DNA of 64,000 nt from positions 310,001 through 374,000 of the forward strand of contig NZ_JXZC01000003.1 in assembly GCF_000935355.1 (NCBI RefSeq). Direction: 5' to 3'. Origin of the DNA: Rossellomorea aquimaris (GTDB lineage: Bacteria > Bacillota > Bacilli > Bacillales > Bacillaceae_B). The translations under genes and the position numbers were made by a program. The notes under the pieces were generated by a model that was not told the origin of the DNA, ran no database searches, and worked only from the letters and a program-made list of their open reading frames with translations. Positions 8,471 to 16,644 of this stretch are shown piece after piece (the stretch's first letter is position 1; each line of letters opens with the position of its first letter).

Positions 8471-8511
8471 CGCGTGCGCCTGGCGAGAAGTTCCGCCAGG
8501 CGTGTTTTTTT
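8471..8511 (+). terminator. Terminator of the YhhN-like gene
   Basis: GCGCCTGGCG (8476 on) pairs with CGCCAGGCG across AGAAGTTC and is followed by T7. Confidence 0.85.
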
Positions 8512-8530
8512 GACAAATTGTGAAATTATC

Positions 8531-8556
8531 CAAACTTTTTCTCTATACGAAACGTC
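8531..8556 (+). promoter_or_regulatory. Candidate ECF-sigma autoregulatory promoter
   Basis: CAAAC (8531-8535), 17 bp, CGTC (8553-8556). This resembles the AAC / CGTC pattern of Bacillus ECF sigma promoters and lies 37 bp before the sigma gene, as expected for autoregulation. The assignment is by pattern only. Confidence 0.45.
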
Positions 8557-8592
8557 TTATTTAGTGAAGATACATACAAAGCAGGTGAGCAT

Positions 8593-9138
8593 TTGATATC
8601 CGGAAATATCTCCAAATCGGAAAAGGATAGACTACTAGAAAAAGCCATGACCGAATACGGAAATGATGTTTATTACATTGTCTATTCCTATGTGAAGGAA
8701 CATGGCCTGGCTGAAGACCTGACACAAGAGATCTTCATCAAGTTTTATCAAAAGATGGATACCTTTCGCGAGGATTCCACCCTTAAAACATGGATCATCA
8801 GCGTGGCTGTCAATCACTGTAAGGATTATTTAAGGCGCTGGGATACACGTATGATCAGCATATCCAATAAAATCAATGACATGGTGAAAGGAAAGATGGG
8901 GGCTCCGGAACAAACCGTGATCGAGAAGGAAAAGAATTCCGAGCTGATCCAAAGCGTGTTGTCCCTGCCCATAAAATATCGGGAGGTCATCTTTCTTTAC
9001 TATTTTGAAGAAATGAAGCTATCCGAGATCGGGGCCTGTATGGATCTGAACACAAATACCGTCAAGACCCGATTGACAAGAGGAAAAGCATTGCTCGGTT
9101 CAGCGATTAAACGGAACGAGGTGTATAACAATGGATGA
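8593..9138 (+). CDS. ECF-type RNA polymerase sigma factor
   Basis: 181 aa from TTG 8593 (AGGTGA just upstream). Region 2 includes EDLTQEIFIKFYQK (residues 40-55) for core and -10 binding. Region 4 includes LPIKYREVIFLYYFEEMKLSEIGACM with the helix-turn-helix NTNTVKTRLTRGK near 155-168. It directs RNA polymerase to stress promoters. Its 3' end overlaps the following membrane protein by 8 bp, the usual sigma/anti-sigma arrangement. Which B. subtilis ECF factor it matches cannot be told. Confidence 0.9.
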   Translation: MISGNISKSEKDRLLEKAMTEYGNDVYYIVYSYVKEHGLAEDLTQEIFIKFYQKMDTFREDSTLKTWIISVAVNHCKDYLRRWDTRMISISNKINDMVKGKMGAPEQTVIEKEKNSELIQSVLSLPIKYREVIFLYYFEEMKLSEIGACMDLNTNTVKTRLTRGKALLGSAIKRNEVYNNG

Positions 9139-9781
9139 ACTTAAACATTTGCGGGGTCTGATGAAAGAAAAGACCTTCAAAGAGCGTGGTTTCACCAATA
9201 AGATGAGGGAAAACATTTTGAATGAGATCCATTCGAAACGGTCAAGATCGTTCACTTTCAATAAAAAACCTACCCTGGCTCCTTTCATGTCCTTTTTATT
9301 CGTTGCCGTATGTCTCTCTTTATTCGTTTATTTCGGTGGAACCCAATTGGGACTCATTGACGGAAATAACGCCAGTGCCCCTTTTTATCAATACGAGGCC
9401 GAAGATCGTCCTAAATCCCTTAGCAGAGAATTCAAGTTTCTGACCAAGGCCCCATTTGAAGTAGCGGAGGTCACGACCAAGACAAGTGAGGATTCTTCAG
9501 GGAAAATAGAATGGGTGACTTTGACGGGAGAGGAAAGGCAAACGATCAGACTATCGTTTCAATCCATTGATCCGAGTGAAGAACTGACCTTGTCCCAGGA
9601 CGCAGTGGAAGTCGGCGGGGCCAAAGGAAGCTATTACGAGTCAGAAGGCACGGCAAAGGTCAACCGGTTGATATGGATTGAAGGGGGGACCATTAAATAT
9701 GAAATGGAATACCTGCCCGGGGGATCTGACGTCACCTTGTCCAAAAAGGATATGATTAAGATGGCGGAGTCGTTTCGTTAA
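9131..9781 (+). CDS. Putative membrane anti-sigma factor
   Basis: 216 aa, translationally coupled to the sigma gene (8-bp overlap; GAGGTG upstream of ATG 9131). About 50 cytoplasmic residues, rich in Lys/Arg, precede one membrane helix (SFLFVAVCLSLFVYF, residues 55-70). An extracytoplasmic domain of about 145 residues follows. No His-x3-Cys-x2-Cys zinc motif is present, so it is not a ZAS-type anti-sigma factor. The role is inferred from position and topology. Confidence 0.7.
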   Translation: MDELKHLRGLMKEKTFKERGFTNKMRENILNEIHSKRSRSFTFNKKPTLAPFMSFLFVAVCLSLFVYFGGTQLGLIDGNNASAPFYQYEAEDRPKSLSREFKFLTKAPFEVAEVTTKTSEDSSGKIEWVTLTGEERQTIRLSFQSIDPSEELTLSQDAVEVGGAKGSYYESEGTAKVNRLIWIEGGTIKYEMEYLPGGSDVTLSKKDMIKMAESFR

Positions 9782-9849
9782 AGGCTCTCGAATTTTATAT
9801 AAGTAGGTCCTGCCACTAGAAGGCAGACAGACCTTTGGAGGTATATCTC

Positions 9850-10200
9850 ATGTACTATTTTATCGCTTATATTGTCTTCTTCCTGGCCTTGTACTTTATT
9901 GTTGAAAAGATTGTCAGGAGATGGTGGAACATCCCGTATAACAGAAAATCCCACTTAGAAGGGGCTGGACTGATTCACACTTGGGTTATGAGAATCAGTT
10001 GGACAATTTTTTTTATATGTATTGTGTTTTTTCAAGCAGAACTGGTTGGGGCGCTGATTATTTTCTTCATTTGGGGATTCGAGGCCATTATACAATGGAG
10101 AATGAATAGAGACGAAAGAGAGTATATTATTACACTTCTGGGTCTTGTATTCTTCATCCTATTTTTAACGGTTGGTTATACATTGGATTTCTTAGTGTAG
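9850..10200 (+). CDS. DUF4181 family membrane protein
   Basis: 116 aa from ATG 9850, 9 bp after GGAGG; the frame extends to TTG 9835 but that overlaps the ribosome site. Four membrane helices and the RRWWNIPYNRKSHLE segment after the first helix are characteristic of DUF4181, a Bacillus family without known function. It may be read from the sigma operon, since no clear terminator separates 9781 and 9850. Confidence 0.75.
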   Translation: MYYFIAYIVFFLALYFIVEKIVRRWWNIPYNRKSHLEGAGLIHTWVMRISWTIFFICIVFFQAELVGALIIFFIWGFEAIIQWRMNRDEREYIITLLGLVFFILFLTVGYTLDFLV

Positions 10201-10221
10201 AAATATTCGATTCACTTGAAG

Positions 10222-10257
10222 AAAAGGATGACGGATCCAGAATCCATCATCCTTTTT
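10222..10257. terminator. Shared terminator between convergent genes
   Basis: AAAAGGATGA at 10222-10231 pairs with TCATCCTTTT at 10247-10256, with A and T runs on the two sides. It can serve the DUF4181 gene and the convergent secreted-peptide gene. Confidence 0.75.
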
Positions 10258-10262
10258 GATTA

Positions 10263-10553
10263 CTAGTATGTTCCATACAAAACCTTAATGATGTATCCAT
10301 ATTGATTATAGGTCACTTCCTTCCACTGCTTCCCGCCGTTTGCACTTCGATACATGACGATGGAATAACTCCCTGAATATTTCCGATAATACTCCGTCCA
10401 GGTGACTCCCCCTTGTCCGCCGCCATCTTCTATGACCATTGTACCGGCATTCTCTGCGGCGAATGTCTTCGGAACTTCTACGGCTGCACCGGCAGAAAGA
10501 ATCAACGAAGACGCCACCACATATTTTACTGAACGTTGAATGATATCCACCAC
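10263..10553 (-). CDS. Small secreted protein with signal peptide
   Basis: 96 aa from GTG 10553, 8 bp after AAAGGAGG (an upstream in-frame GTG overlaps the ribosome site). The N-terminus is a signal peptide with cleavage likely after TFA-A (near residue 32). The mature part of about 63 residues is Gly-rich at its start (EDGGGQGGVTW) and then Tyr/Ser-rich (YYRKYSGSYSIVMYR), ending KVLYGTY. No Cys is present and no family is recognised. Size, export and composition would fit a secreted bacteriocin-like or cell-surface peptide, but that is a guess. Confidence 0.6.
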   Translation of the reverse strand: MVDIIQRSVKYVVASSLILSAGAAVEVPKTFAAENAGTMVIEDGGGQGGVTWTEYYRKYSGSYSIVMYRSANGGKQWKEVTYNQYGYIIKVLYGTY

Positions 10554-10835
10554 TATCGCCACCTCCTTTTGTTAAAAAATGTAATTATGTAGTCAATCAT
10601 ACTATGGATATCCTTATTGGGTATAGGTCATATTCTTTATTGTTTGTAGATAAATACCTCAGAATAGGAACATATCTCTAGAATTCTTGGTAGGATATAA
10701 ATATTTTAATATTCATTGCAAAATGTAATTGGTTATGGGGAATGGAGACTTTGAAGATGAAAATCACAAAATATACATAAAATTCCTATTTTAGGAGAAC
10801 ATACAACAATCTATTCAAATAATGGGGGACGTAGT

Positions 10836-11345
10836 GTGTCTAGTAGGAATTCAACTATATTATCTTTCTGTACTCTGGTGCTTCCCTGGTTCACAGCACC
10901 ATTCTTAGGGAAGAACGTATTCAGGCGTTTTACATCCGTAGCTATTGTGACGAATGTCATTTGGAGTATCCTCAGTGTATTTGCCAATAAAAAAAGGTGG
11001 TGGAAAGCGGATCCTTTTATCTTGAAAAATGTCCCGATCGATATTCCGTTTGTGGCGGGGATGTACTTTATTACGATCCTATGGGTGTTTAAGCTGACTT
11101 TCGGAAACTTTATAAGGTATTTCGCGTTAAATGCCGTAATCGATTTCCTGCTCGCCTTTCCTGTTGTGAAGTTTTACGATCAAGTGGGGGCTTTTAAGCT
11201 AAGAAAGATGAGCTCCACCCTCTTTTACATGATTGTGCTGTCTTTGGCTATTATCATTTATGTGTATCAATGCACCATGGAAAGAGTGATGAATTGGATG
11301 AAGGGAAAACGGGTACACCCTGTCATGGGTGAAGTGTCAGACTAG
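10836..11345 (+). CDS. Membrane protein of unknown function
   Basis: 169 aa from GTG 10836, about 6 bp after GGGGGAC. Four to five hydrophobic helices, with a RRWWKADPF-like basic/aromatic loop (KKRWWKADPF) after the second. No family assigned with confidence. It is divergent from the secreted peptide gene across 282 bp, so the two could be functionally linked, for example peptide and membrane partner, but nothing in the sequence proves it. Confidence 0.6.
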   Translation: MSSRNSTILSFCTLVLPWFTAPFLGKNVFRRFTSVAIVTNVIWSILSVFANKKRWWKADPFILKNVPIDIPFVAGMYFITILWVFKLTFGNFIRYFALNAVIDFLLAFPVVKFYDQVGAFKLRKMSSTLFYMIVLSLAIIIYVYQCTMERVMNWMKGKRVHPVMGEVSD

Positions 11346-11365
11346 ATGAAATCATTTTCAATACT

Positions 11366-11404
11366 AAAAAAGGAGGGTGGATCCTTAGTCCACCCTCCTT
11401 TTTG
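11366..11404 (+). terminator. Terminator of the 169-aa membrane protein gene
   Basis: AAAGGAGGGTGGA pairs with TCCACCCTCCTTT around TCCTTAG, then T's. Confidence 0.88.
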
Positions 11405-11734
11405 CATCCAGTCCATATAGATGGACCTTATTCCAATATTTATTGTTACATAAATGTAATAATTGTAATATTTATCGTTAAAATATCAATCGGTTTATCT
11501 TCCAAATCAACGTATATAGGCTCTGTGTGACGTTCTGTTAAATATGCTTACTCTCCTATTAGAAGTATTTTTTAACCTGAAAATGAGTTTTTTATTATGG
11601 TTAAGGTTGATTTAAGCCGTTGGGTACAGGTGCGTTTCTTCCTGTGAAATAATCTATTTGTAAAATAGTAGAAACAAAGGAAGATACTTTCTTTTATATA
11701 ATGGAAGTATCACATTTTGACAGGGGAGTTTACG
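11405..11734. other. AT-rich intergenic stretch
   Basis: 330 bp without a supported gene. It is very AT-rich (for example repeated TGTAATA and TTTATCG stretches near 11450-11480). A TATAAT at 11697-11702 is a possible -10 for the methyltransferase gene, with no good -35 at 17 bp. Nothing else is seen. Confidence 0.5.
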
Positions 11735-12436
11735 ATGACTGAAACGGTTAGAAATTATGGGGATTTAATGAAAGTCCTGGATTCACTACTGCGGAATCCG
11801 GCCATATTTTGGGATGGATTCTATGCAAATCGAGAGAAGGAAATCCCCATTTTTGTCAATTTACCAGATGAAAATTTAGTGAGCTACCTCCGGGAAGGAA
11901 TCATACCTCCGGGAAAGGTGTTGGATCTCGGATGTGGAGCCGGAAGGAATGCCATCTTCTTAGCTGAAAATGGGTTTGAGGTCGATGCTGTGGACCTATC
12001 GATCACTTCACTGGAATGGGCGAAAGAGCGTGCAGATGAAAGGGGGCTCTCGATCAATTTCATACATGAAAATATATTTGAATTGAACGTAAAGAAAGAA
12101 GAATACGACTTTATCTATGACTCCGGGTGCTTTCATCACCTGGCCCCTCACAGAAGGATTACCTATCTCGAACTACTACAAAGGGGTTTGAAAGAAAGAG
12201 GACATTTTGGGATCACTTGTTTTCTTGTAGGCGGCAGTCTAGGCGGGGCTGACCTAACCGACGTAGAAGTGTACAAAAAAGGTACGTTAATGGGTGGATT
12301 GGGATACACAGAAGAATCCCTGGCCCAAATCTTCAGCGAGTTGGGGCCGGTGGAACTCAGAAGAATGAATGAAGGCAGTGAGGCAAAGGGGACATTTGGT
12401 TCCAATGAACTTCTGGCGGGTTTGTTTGTTAAATGA
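11735..12436 (+). CDS. Class I SAM-dependent methyltransferase
   Basis: 233 aa from ATG 11735, 7 bp after AGGGGAG. Motif I is VLDLGCGAGRNAIFLAENG (residues 66-84), the acidic motif II is VDAVDLS, and post-motif IYDSGCFHHLAPHRR supplies the substrate-side loop. This is the methyltransferase-11/TehB-like type. Substrate unknown; a small molecule or toxic compound is likely from the family. First gene of the accessory-enzyme run. Confidence 0.85.
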   Translation: MTETVRNYGDLMKVLDSLLRNPAIFWDGFYANREKEIPIFVNLPDENLVSYLREGIIPPGKVLDLGCGAGRNAIFLAENGFEVDAVDLSITSLEWAKERADERGLSINFIHENIFELNVKKEEYDFIYDSGCFHHLAPHRRITYLELLQRGLKERGHFGITCFLVGGSLGGADLTDVEVYKKGTLMGGLGYTEESLAQIFSELGPVELRRMNEGSEAKGTFGSNELLAGLFVK

Positions 12437-12454
12437 GAATTTCGTGAAGGTTGA

Positions 12455-12541
12455 TACCCTAAATCGATCATACATAGTGAAGAAATTTATGAAAATCTCG
12501 GATTTGAACAAATGATGGATATGTCGAAGCCACTGTCTTAA
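12455..12541 (+). pseudogene. C-terminal remnant of a GNAT acetyltransferase
   Basis: A frame of 28 codons, opening after a stop and lacking a start, reads ...EEIYENLGFEQMMDMSKPL then TAA. The YENLGFE motif is the classic last-helix/strand signature of GNAT enzymes. No upstream acetyl-CoA-binding portion is present. It looks like the tail of a deleted gene. Confidence 0.4.
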
Positions 12542-12595
12542 ATGTGACTGGAAGGGCATCTTGCTCTTTTGCACTATATGTTTCTTCAATAAACG

Positions 12596-12624
12596 AAGCT
12601 TATCCAAAGGGGTAAGCTTTTTTT
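12596..12624 (+). terminator. Terminator, AAGCTTA-type
   Basis: AAGCTTA (12596-12602) pairs with TAAGCTT (12613-12619), followed by a T run. The same GGTAAGCTT-T6 stem type recurs at 15862 and 52453 and lies just upstream of promoter-like element copy B. Confidence 0.7.
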
Positions 12625-12637
12625 GAGGAAATTTATC

Positions 12638-12676
12638 TTGAGTATGATTCACAGATTTGAAATAATTGGAATTAAG
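12638..12676 (+). promoter_or_regulatory. Recurrent promoter-like element, copy B
   Basis: TTGAGT (12638-12643), 17 bp, AATAAT (12661-12666) within TTGAAATAATTGGAATTAAG (12657-12676). It precedes the small membrane gene at 12746 and perhaps the hydrolase at 13052. Confidence 0.6.
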
Positions 12677-12745
12677 CTGAACAGGTTTCTCATTGTCGAA
12701 GTAGAAACCTTGGGAAGGATTGTCAAAAAGGAATGGTGATAACTG

Positions 12746-12946
12746 GTGGGGAAAATAAAAGAAATACCTGAAAAGGTGGCCTTTACAATAGGGCTATCTT
12801 TACTATTAGTCAGTCCACTAATGTTTCTAGTATTATCTATAGGCAGCTTAACCATGATACTACAAGCAATTGTCATCGGGATTGCCACCTTATTTATACT
12901 AAGTGCTGCTGATCAGCGACATCCGCGACTGAGAAAGGATAAGTGA
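12746..12946 (+). CDS. Small two-helix membrane protein
   Basis: 66 aa from GTG 12746 after AAGGAATGGTGAT. Two membrane helices (FTIGLSLLLVSPLMFLVLSI and MILQAIVIGIATLFIL) and a basic tail RHPRLRKDK. No family recognised. Possibly co-transcribed with the following metallo-hydrolase. Confidence 0.6.
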   Translation: MGKIKEIPEKVAFTIGLSLLLVSPLMFLVLSIGSLTMILQAIVIGIATLFILSAADQRHPRLRKDK

Positions 12947-13051
12947 AGGATTGCTTAATATGAAGGGGAAAGTTTTATACGAAAGATGTGTCATATGAAA
13001 TAATCATTAATAGAGTGGACAACCAATAAAGTTCCTGTAAGGGTGAAAAGA

Positions 13052-13996
13052 GTGAAAGAAATAATCCGAGAAACCGATTTTTTTAGCTTATGTATCTTAA
13101 GTGACGGAGTTTATGCAGCTATCGCTAAGCAGGGCCAAGGTGCCTGGAGTAATGCCGGTATCGTTGACTTGGGTGAAGAATTGCTGATTTTCGATTCATT
13201 TTCCACTCCTTCCGCCGGTTATGAGCTGCGGAAGCAAGCGGAAGAGATGACTGGGAAAAAAGTGAAGTACCTGATTAACAGTCATTATCATGGGGATCAT
13301 GTATTCGGTAATCAAGCATTTGCCGAAACAATGATCATTTCCACTTCCCTCACAAGGAATTGGTTTGAAAAGAAAAATAAAATAGTAGATTTGAAGACAG
13401 AAATAAAAGAAACGGAAGACTATTTGAATAAGCTGGAAATGCAAATCAAGTTAACTGCAGACAGAATCTTGAAAGCCAGTCTCACAAATCAATATAAAGA
13501 AATGTCAGCCATTCTAAAAGACCTGCCTGCTATGAAGCTGGTCCTCCCAACCGTTCTTTTTAAAGAGAAATTGGTGATACAAGGTGCTCATCGAAAGGTT
13601 GAATTGCACTGTCTGGGAGGAGGCCATACCCCAAGCGACACATTTCTGTACTTGCCAGAGGAGAAGGTCGGGTTTATGGGTGATCTGGTCACCGTTGATT
13701 TACATGTACCCATTTATGATCCTGAAGAATTTAGTACCATTCTAGAAAAGGTGAAGCTATTGGATATGGAGACTGTCGTACCTGGTCACGGATATCCAGG
13801 TGGGAATGAATTACTTTGTACCATGGAAAAATATTTGGCCTTTTTGATTGGAAAAACGAAAGAAGCAGTGAAGAATAACGTGCCTTTGGAAGTCTATGTT
13901 TCTAACTTGGAAATACCTGATGCGTATACTGTGTGGAGAGGAGTTAACGGAATTAGAGGTAACTTATCTAAAGTCTATGCGTATTATTCAGAGTAG
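13052..13996 (+). CDS. Metallo-beta-lactamase-fold hydrolase
   Basis: 314 aa from GTG 13052 (AAGGGTGA 5-6 bp upstream; GTG 13043 overlaps that site). The zinc motif HYHGDH (near residue 78) is followed by a downstream His in GGGHTPSD, GDLVTVD and the last ligand in VVPGHGYPG. This is the SoxH / class B beta-lactamase-like branch of the superfamily. A coiled, Lys/Glu-rich insert of about 60 residues (KKNKIVDLKTEIKETEDYLNKLE region) sits after the HxHxDH motif. Substrate unknown. Confidence 0.82.
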   Translation: MKEIIRETDFFSLCILSDGVYAAIAKQGQGAWSNAGIVDLGEELLIFDSFSTPSAGYELRKQAEEMTGKKVKYLINSHYHGDHVFGNQAFAETMIISTSLTRNWFEKKNKIVDLKTEIKETEDYLNKLEMQIKLTADRILKASLTNQYKEMSAILKDLPAMKLVLPTVLFKEKLVIQGAHRKVELHCLGGGHTPSDTFLYLPEEKVGFMGDLVTVDLHVPIYDPEEFSTILEKVKLLDMETVVPGHGYPGGNELLCTMEKYLAFLIGKTKEAVKNNVPLEVYVSNLEIPDAYTVWRGVNGIRGNLSKVYAYYSE

Positions 13997-14061
13997 AATC
14001 TGCTGGAATGATCTTTATAGAACCGCCACTGGACATCAGTAAATAGAAAGGGAGTATTCAA

Positions 14062-14559
14062 ATGAGTGACATTAAACTTCTTATTACTTTTAAAGGTGAC
14101 CTCTACAATTATTCAATAGAACAGCTAAGGTATATCTCGGAAGAAGGGGTATGGTCGATCGGACAAATGTATGACCACTTAATTATTGTTGCCCATGAGT
14201 ATCTTGATCGTATGGAAGAATGTGCTGCATTGAATGAGGAACAGCCCTTTGGGAAAACCCGGTTTGGTGAGCAATTATTCGAGGACGGAGGGTTTCCACC
14301 TATCAAAATAAGGTTACCAGATGAACTGAATTCTCCACCAAATAATTCAGACAGCAAGGAAGAACTCATCAGCAGGATGGAACAATTGATTCAACGAATG
14401 ACGCATTGGGAAACGAAAGTGGATGATATACACCCAACTAAAAAGAGTGAACATGGAGGATTCGGCTGGCTGAATGCAAAGGAATGGTATGATTTGGTCG
14501 GAATGCATTTTCAACATCATTTACGTCAAAAAGAAGAGTTGGAACGTTACTTGGTTTAG
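14062..14559 (+). CDS. DinB-superfamily protein
   Basis: 165 aa from ATG 14062 after AAAGGGAG. The four-helix DinB/YfiT fold is indicated by WSIGQMYDHLIIVAHEYLDRM near residue 31 and a C-terminal MHFQHHLRQKEEL, giving the three-His metal site (His in YDHL, then HFQHH). Family members are thiol transferases or metal-dependent hydrolases; this one is uncharacterised. Confidence 0.8.
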   Translation: MSDIKLLITFKGDLYNYSIEQLRYISEEGVWSIGQMYDHLIIVAHEYLDRMEECAALNEEQPFGKTRFGEQLFEDGGFPPIKIRLPDELNSPPNNSDSKEELISRMEQLIQRMTHWETKVDDIHPTKKSEHGGFGWLNAKEWYDLVGMHFQHHLRQKEELERYLV

Positions 14560-14643
14560 AGGAAATCACATAGCGCTTGGACGCATCTCGTGCTTCTTTT
14601 GCATTCAATTACTGGAAAAAATAAGTGAAAGGAGTGAGAACCA

Positions 14644-15393
14644 GTGAATTTAGGAACCCCTATTGCAATAGGAAATACAGCAAAGGTATATCTTTGTGAA
14701 AACAAGGTGTTCAAGGTTTTTAATGATTCATTACCAGATATGGAATCTACTAATGAAGCTTATAAGCAAAAGTATGCTTATTCGTGTGGACTCTCTGTGC
14801 CGGAAATATTTGATGTAACCACAATAGATGGTAAACAGGTCATCATAATGGAACATATAAAAGGGAAAACGATGGGGGATCTTCTAACGGACAACATGGA
14901 AAAAGCGGAATATTATCTGAACATGTCTATTGATGTACAAATGGACATTCATAAGATGAAAGCTAAATCCATTGAACCTATGCCTGAAAAATTACGTCGA
15001 CAAATAGAATCTGCACCAGGACTGGATAATATACGCAAGTCTACTTTACTAAAAAAATTAGATTCGATCACCTCCGACGAAAAACTCTGTCATGGGGATT
15101 TTCATTTATTCAACTTAATTATGTCAGAGCATAACGTCACCATTATCGACTGGGTTGATTCAAGTGCAGGGGATATACGTGCTGACATCTATCGTACTTA
15201 TCTTCTATATTCACAGGTTTCGGTTGAATTGGCTGATAGGTATATGCGTCTTTATTGTGAGAAAAGCGGTCTGTCTAAAGACGAAATTTTTCAATGGGCG
15301 CCCATTATCGCCGCGGCAAGACTGTCTGAGTGTGTTTCATCAGAAAAACCAGAGCGTCTTTTGGAGATTGTACATCAGCACTGTCCCATTTAA
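14644..15393 (+). CDS. Aminoglycoside phosphotransferase-family kinase
   Basis: 249 aa from GTG 14644 after AAAGGAG. An N-lobe lysine (KVFKVF) and hinge IIMEHIKGKTMGD precede the Brenner motif LCHGDFHLFN (near residue 153) and the metal-binding TIIDWVDSSAGD. All catalytic residues look intact. It should phosphorylate a small hydroxyl compound; antibiotic resistance is possible but not shown. Confidence 0.8.
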   Translation: MNLGTPIAIGNTAKVYLCENKVFKVFNDSLPDMESTNEAYKQKYAYSCGLSVPEIFDVTTIDGKQVIIMEHIKGKTMGDLLTDNMEKAEYYLNMSIDVQMDIHKMKAKSIEPMPEKLRRQIESAPGLDNIRKSTLLKKLDSITSDEKLCHGDFHLFNLIMSEHNVTIIDWVDSSAGDIRADIYRTYLLYSQVSVELADRYMRLYCEKSGLSKDEIFQWAPIIAAARLSECVSSEKPERLLEIVHQHCPI

Positions 15394-15478
15394 TAGGGAA
15401 GAGCCACTTCATCAATTGTACTGTAATCAGAAGTAATTCAGTAACAAAGGGCGAATTGAAAATGGGGAGTAATAACAT

Positions 15479-15796
15479 ATGAAAAGATCCAAAATATTGA
15501 TTTGTATATGTCTGACAATTCTAATGTTTGCAGGGGCGGGGTATGGGTTTATCCAATTCAAGCTCTCATCTGCAAAAAAAGCAATAGAAAGCTATTTGAT
15601 AAATCAAAAGGATATGACAAAAGAGAGCATTGAAGAGATTGATGCCTTTATTGCAAACTTGCCTGGCGATAAAAACTGGTTAGTATACGTGAAAATTAAA
15701 GGAGATAAAAAGAAATACCATTATTATTATAATCGTTCATCAGACAGAGTCATTCTTGAATCTTACATATTAAATGGACGGGAATATGTTGAATAA
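15479..15796 (+). CDS. DUF3139-like membrane-anchored protein
   Basis: 105 aa from ATG 15479 after GGGGAG. One N-terminal membrane helix (ILICICLTILMFAGAGYGF) and an extracytoplasmic Lys-rich domain with KYHYYYNRSSD near the C-terminus resemble DUF3139. Function unknown. Stands between a kinase and a GNAT, with a terminator-like stem downstream. Confidence 0.6.
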   Translation: MKRSKILICICLTILMFAGAGYGFIQFKLSSAKKAIESYLINQKDMTKESIEEIDAFIANLPGDKNWLVYVKIKGDKKKYHYYYNRSSDRVILESYILNGREYVE

Positions 15797-15861
15797 GGAG
15801 CCTCGATTAGAATAAAGGATACAGAAGCGTTTATTAATAAATAGGTCAATGATGGTTTTGG

Positions 15862-15892
15862 GCTTATCCGCAATAAGGTAAGCTTCTTTTTT
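15862..15892 (+). terminator. Terminator, GCTTATCC / GGTAAGC type
   Basis: GCTTATCC (15862-15869) pairs with GGTAAGC (15877-15883), followed by a C-interrupted T run. It matches the stems at 12596 and 52453. Confidence 0.65.
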
Positions 15893-15906
15893 ATGGAATT
15901 TAGATA

Positions 15907-15945
15907 TTGAGTTTACATCACTAATTTGAAATAATTGGTATAAAG
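15907..15945 (+). promoter_or_regulatory. Recurrent promoter-like element, copy C
   Basis: TTGAGT (15907-15912), 17 bp, AATAAT (15930-15935) within TTGAAATAATTGGTATAAAG (15926-15945). It precedes the GNAT gene at 16003. Confidence 0.6.
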
Positions 15946-16002
15946 TTAATGGCAGGTTAATGTTGATAATCGAAAAAGGCATATCTTACAAGGGGAAGAG
16001 TT

Positions 16003-16584
16003 ATGAAACATAAAACATCAGAAGGATTATTCAGAATTGATTGCGAAAATATTTATCTTCAAGAGTTCTCTATTGAAGATGCAGAAGATATATACAGAAT
16101 ATCAAACCAGCCGGAAATTGCTCATTTTCTACCAGATTGGAAATCTACTAAAGAACAAAGGGTAGAATGGGTTACCAACTACGAAGTACCGGAAAATAAA
16201 TCCTTTCTTGATTGCGCACCCGACGTAGAAGATCTTCCTTTAAAACTAGGGGTATTCAGTAAGAAGACGGATGAAATGATTGGTTGGTGCTGTACGGGTA
16301 TGAAGAATGAGCTTCCCGCACCGAATAGAGAGATTATGTATGCCATTTCAAGTGAATATCATGGGAATGGCTACGCGACTATAGCAACTATGGGGTTGAT
16401 TAAATATCTATTTACCCATACAAATGTAGAAATTGTTAATGCAGTAGCTTTGATTAACAACGTTTCATCCAATAAAGTGATCGAGAAATGTGATTTTGTC
16501 TACCAGGGTCAACAGATGATCGAAAATGAACGGTATCATCATTATAGATTGAGTAAGTCAGAGTGGAAGAGAAACATGAAGTAA
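16003..16584 (+). CDS. GNAT N-acetyltransferase
   Basis: 193 aa from ATG 16003 after AGGGGAAG. It is a RimJ/RimL-like acetyltransferase: the YAISSEYHGNGYATIATMGLIKYLF segment contains the Q/RxxGxG/A-type pyrophosphate loop (YHGNGYA), followed by NNVSSNKVIEKCDF. Substrate unknown. Likely co-transcribed with the NUDIX gene 60 bp downstream. Confidence 0.82.
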   Translation: MKHKTSEGLFRIDCENIYLQEFSIEDAEDIYRISNQPEIAHFLPDWKSTKEQRVEWVTNYEVPENKSFLDCAPDVEDLPLKLGVFSKKTDEMIGWCCTGMKNELPAPNREIMYAISSEYHGNGYATIATMGLIKYLFTHTNVEIVNAVALINNVSSNKVIEKCDFVYQGQQMIENERYHHYRLSKSEWKRNMK

Positions 16585-16644
16585 AGTGAGACAATCTTCC
16601 GTCAACATATATATGTGTATGAAATTTAAGGTGGTGCAAGAACA

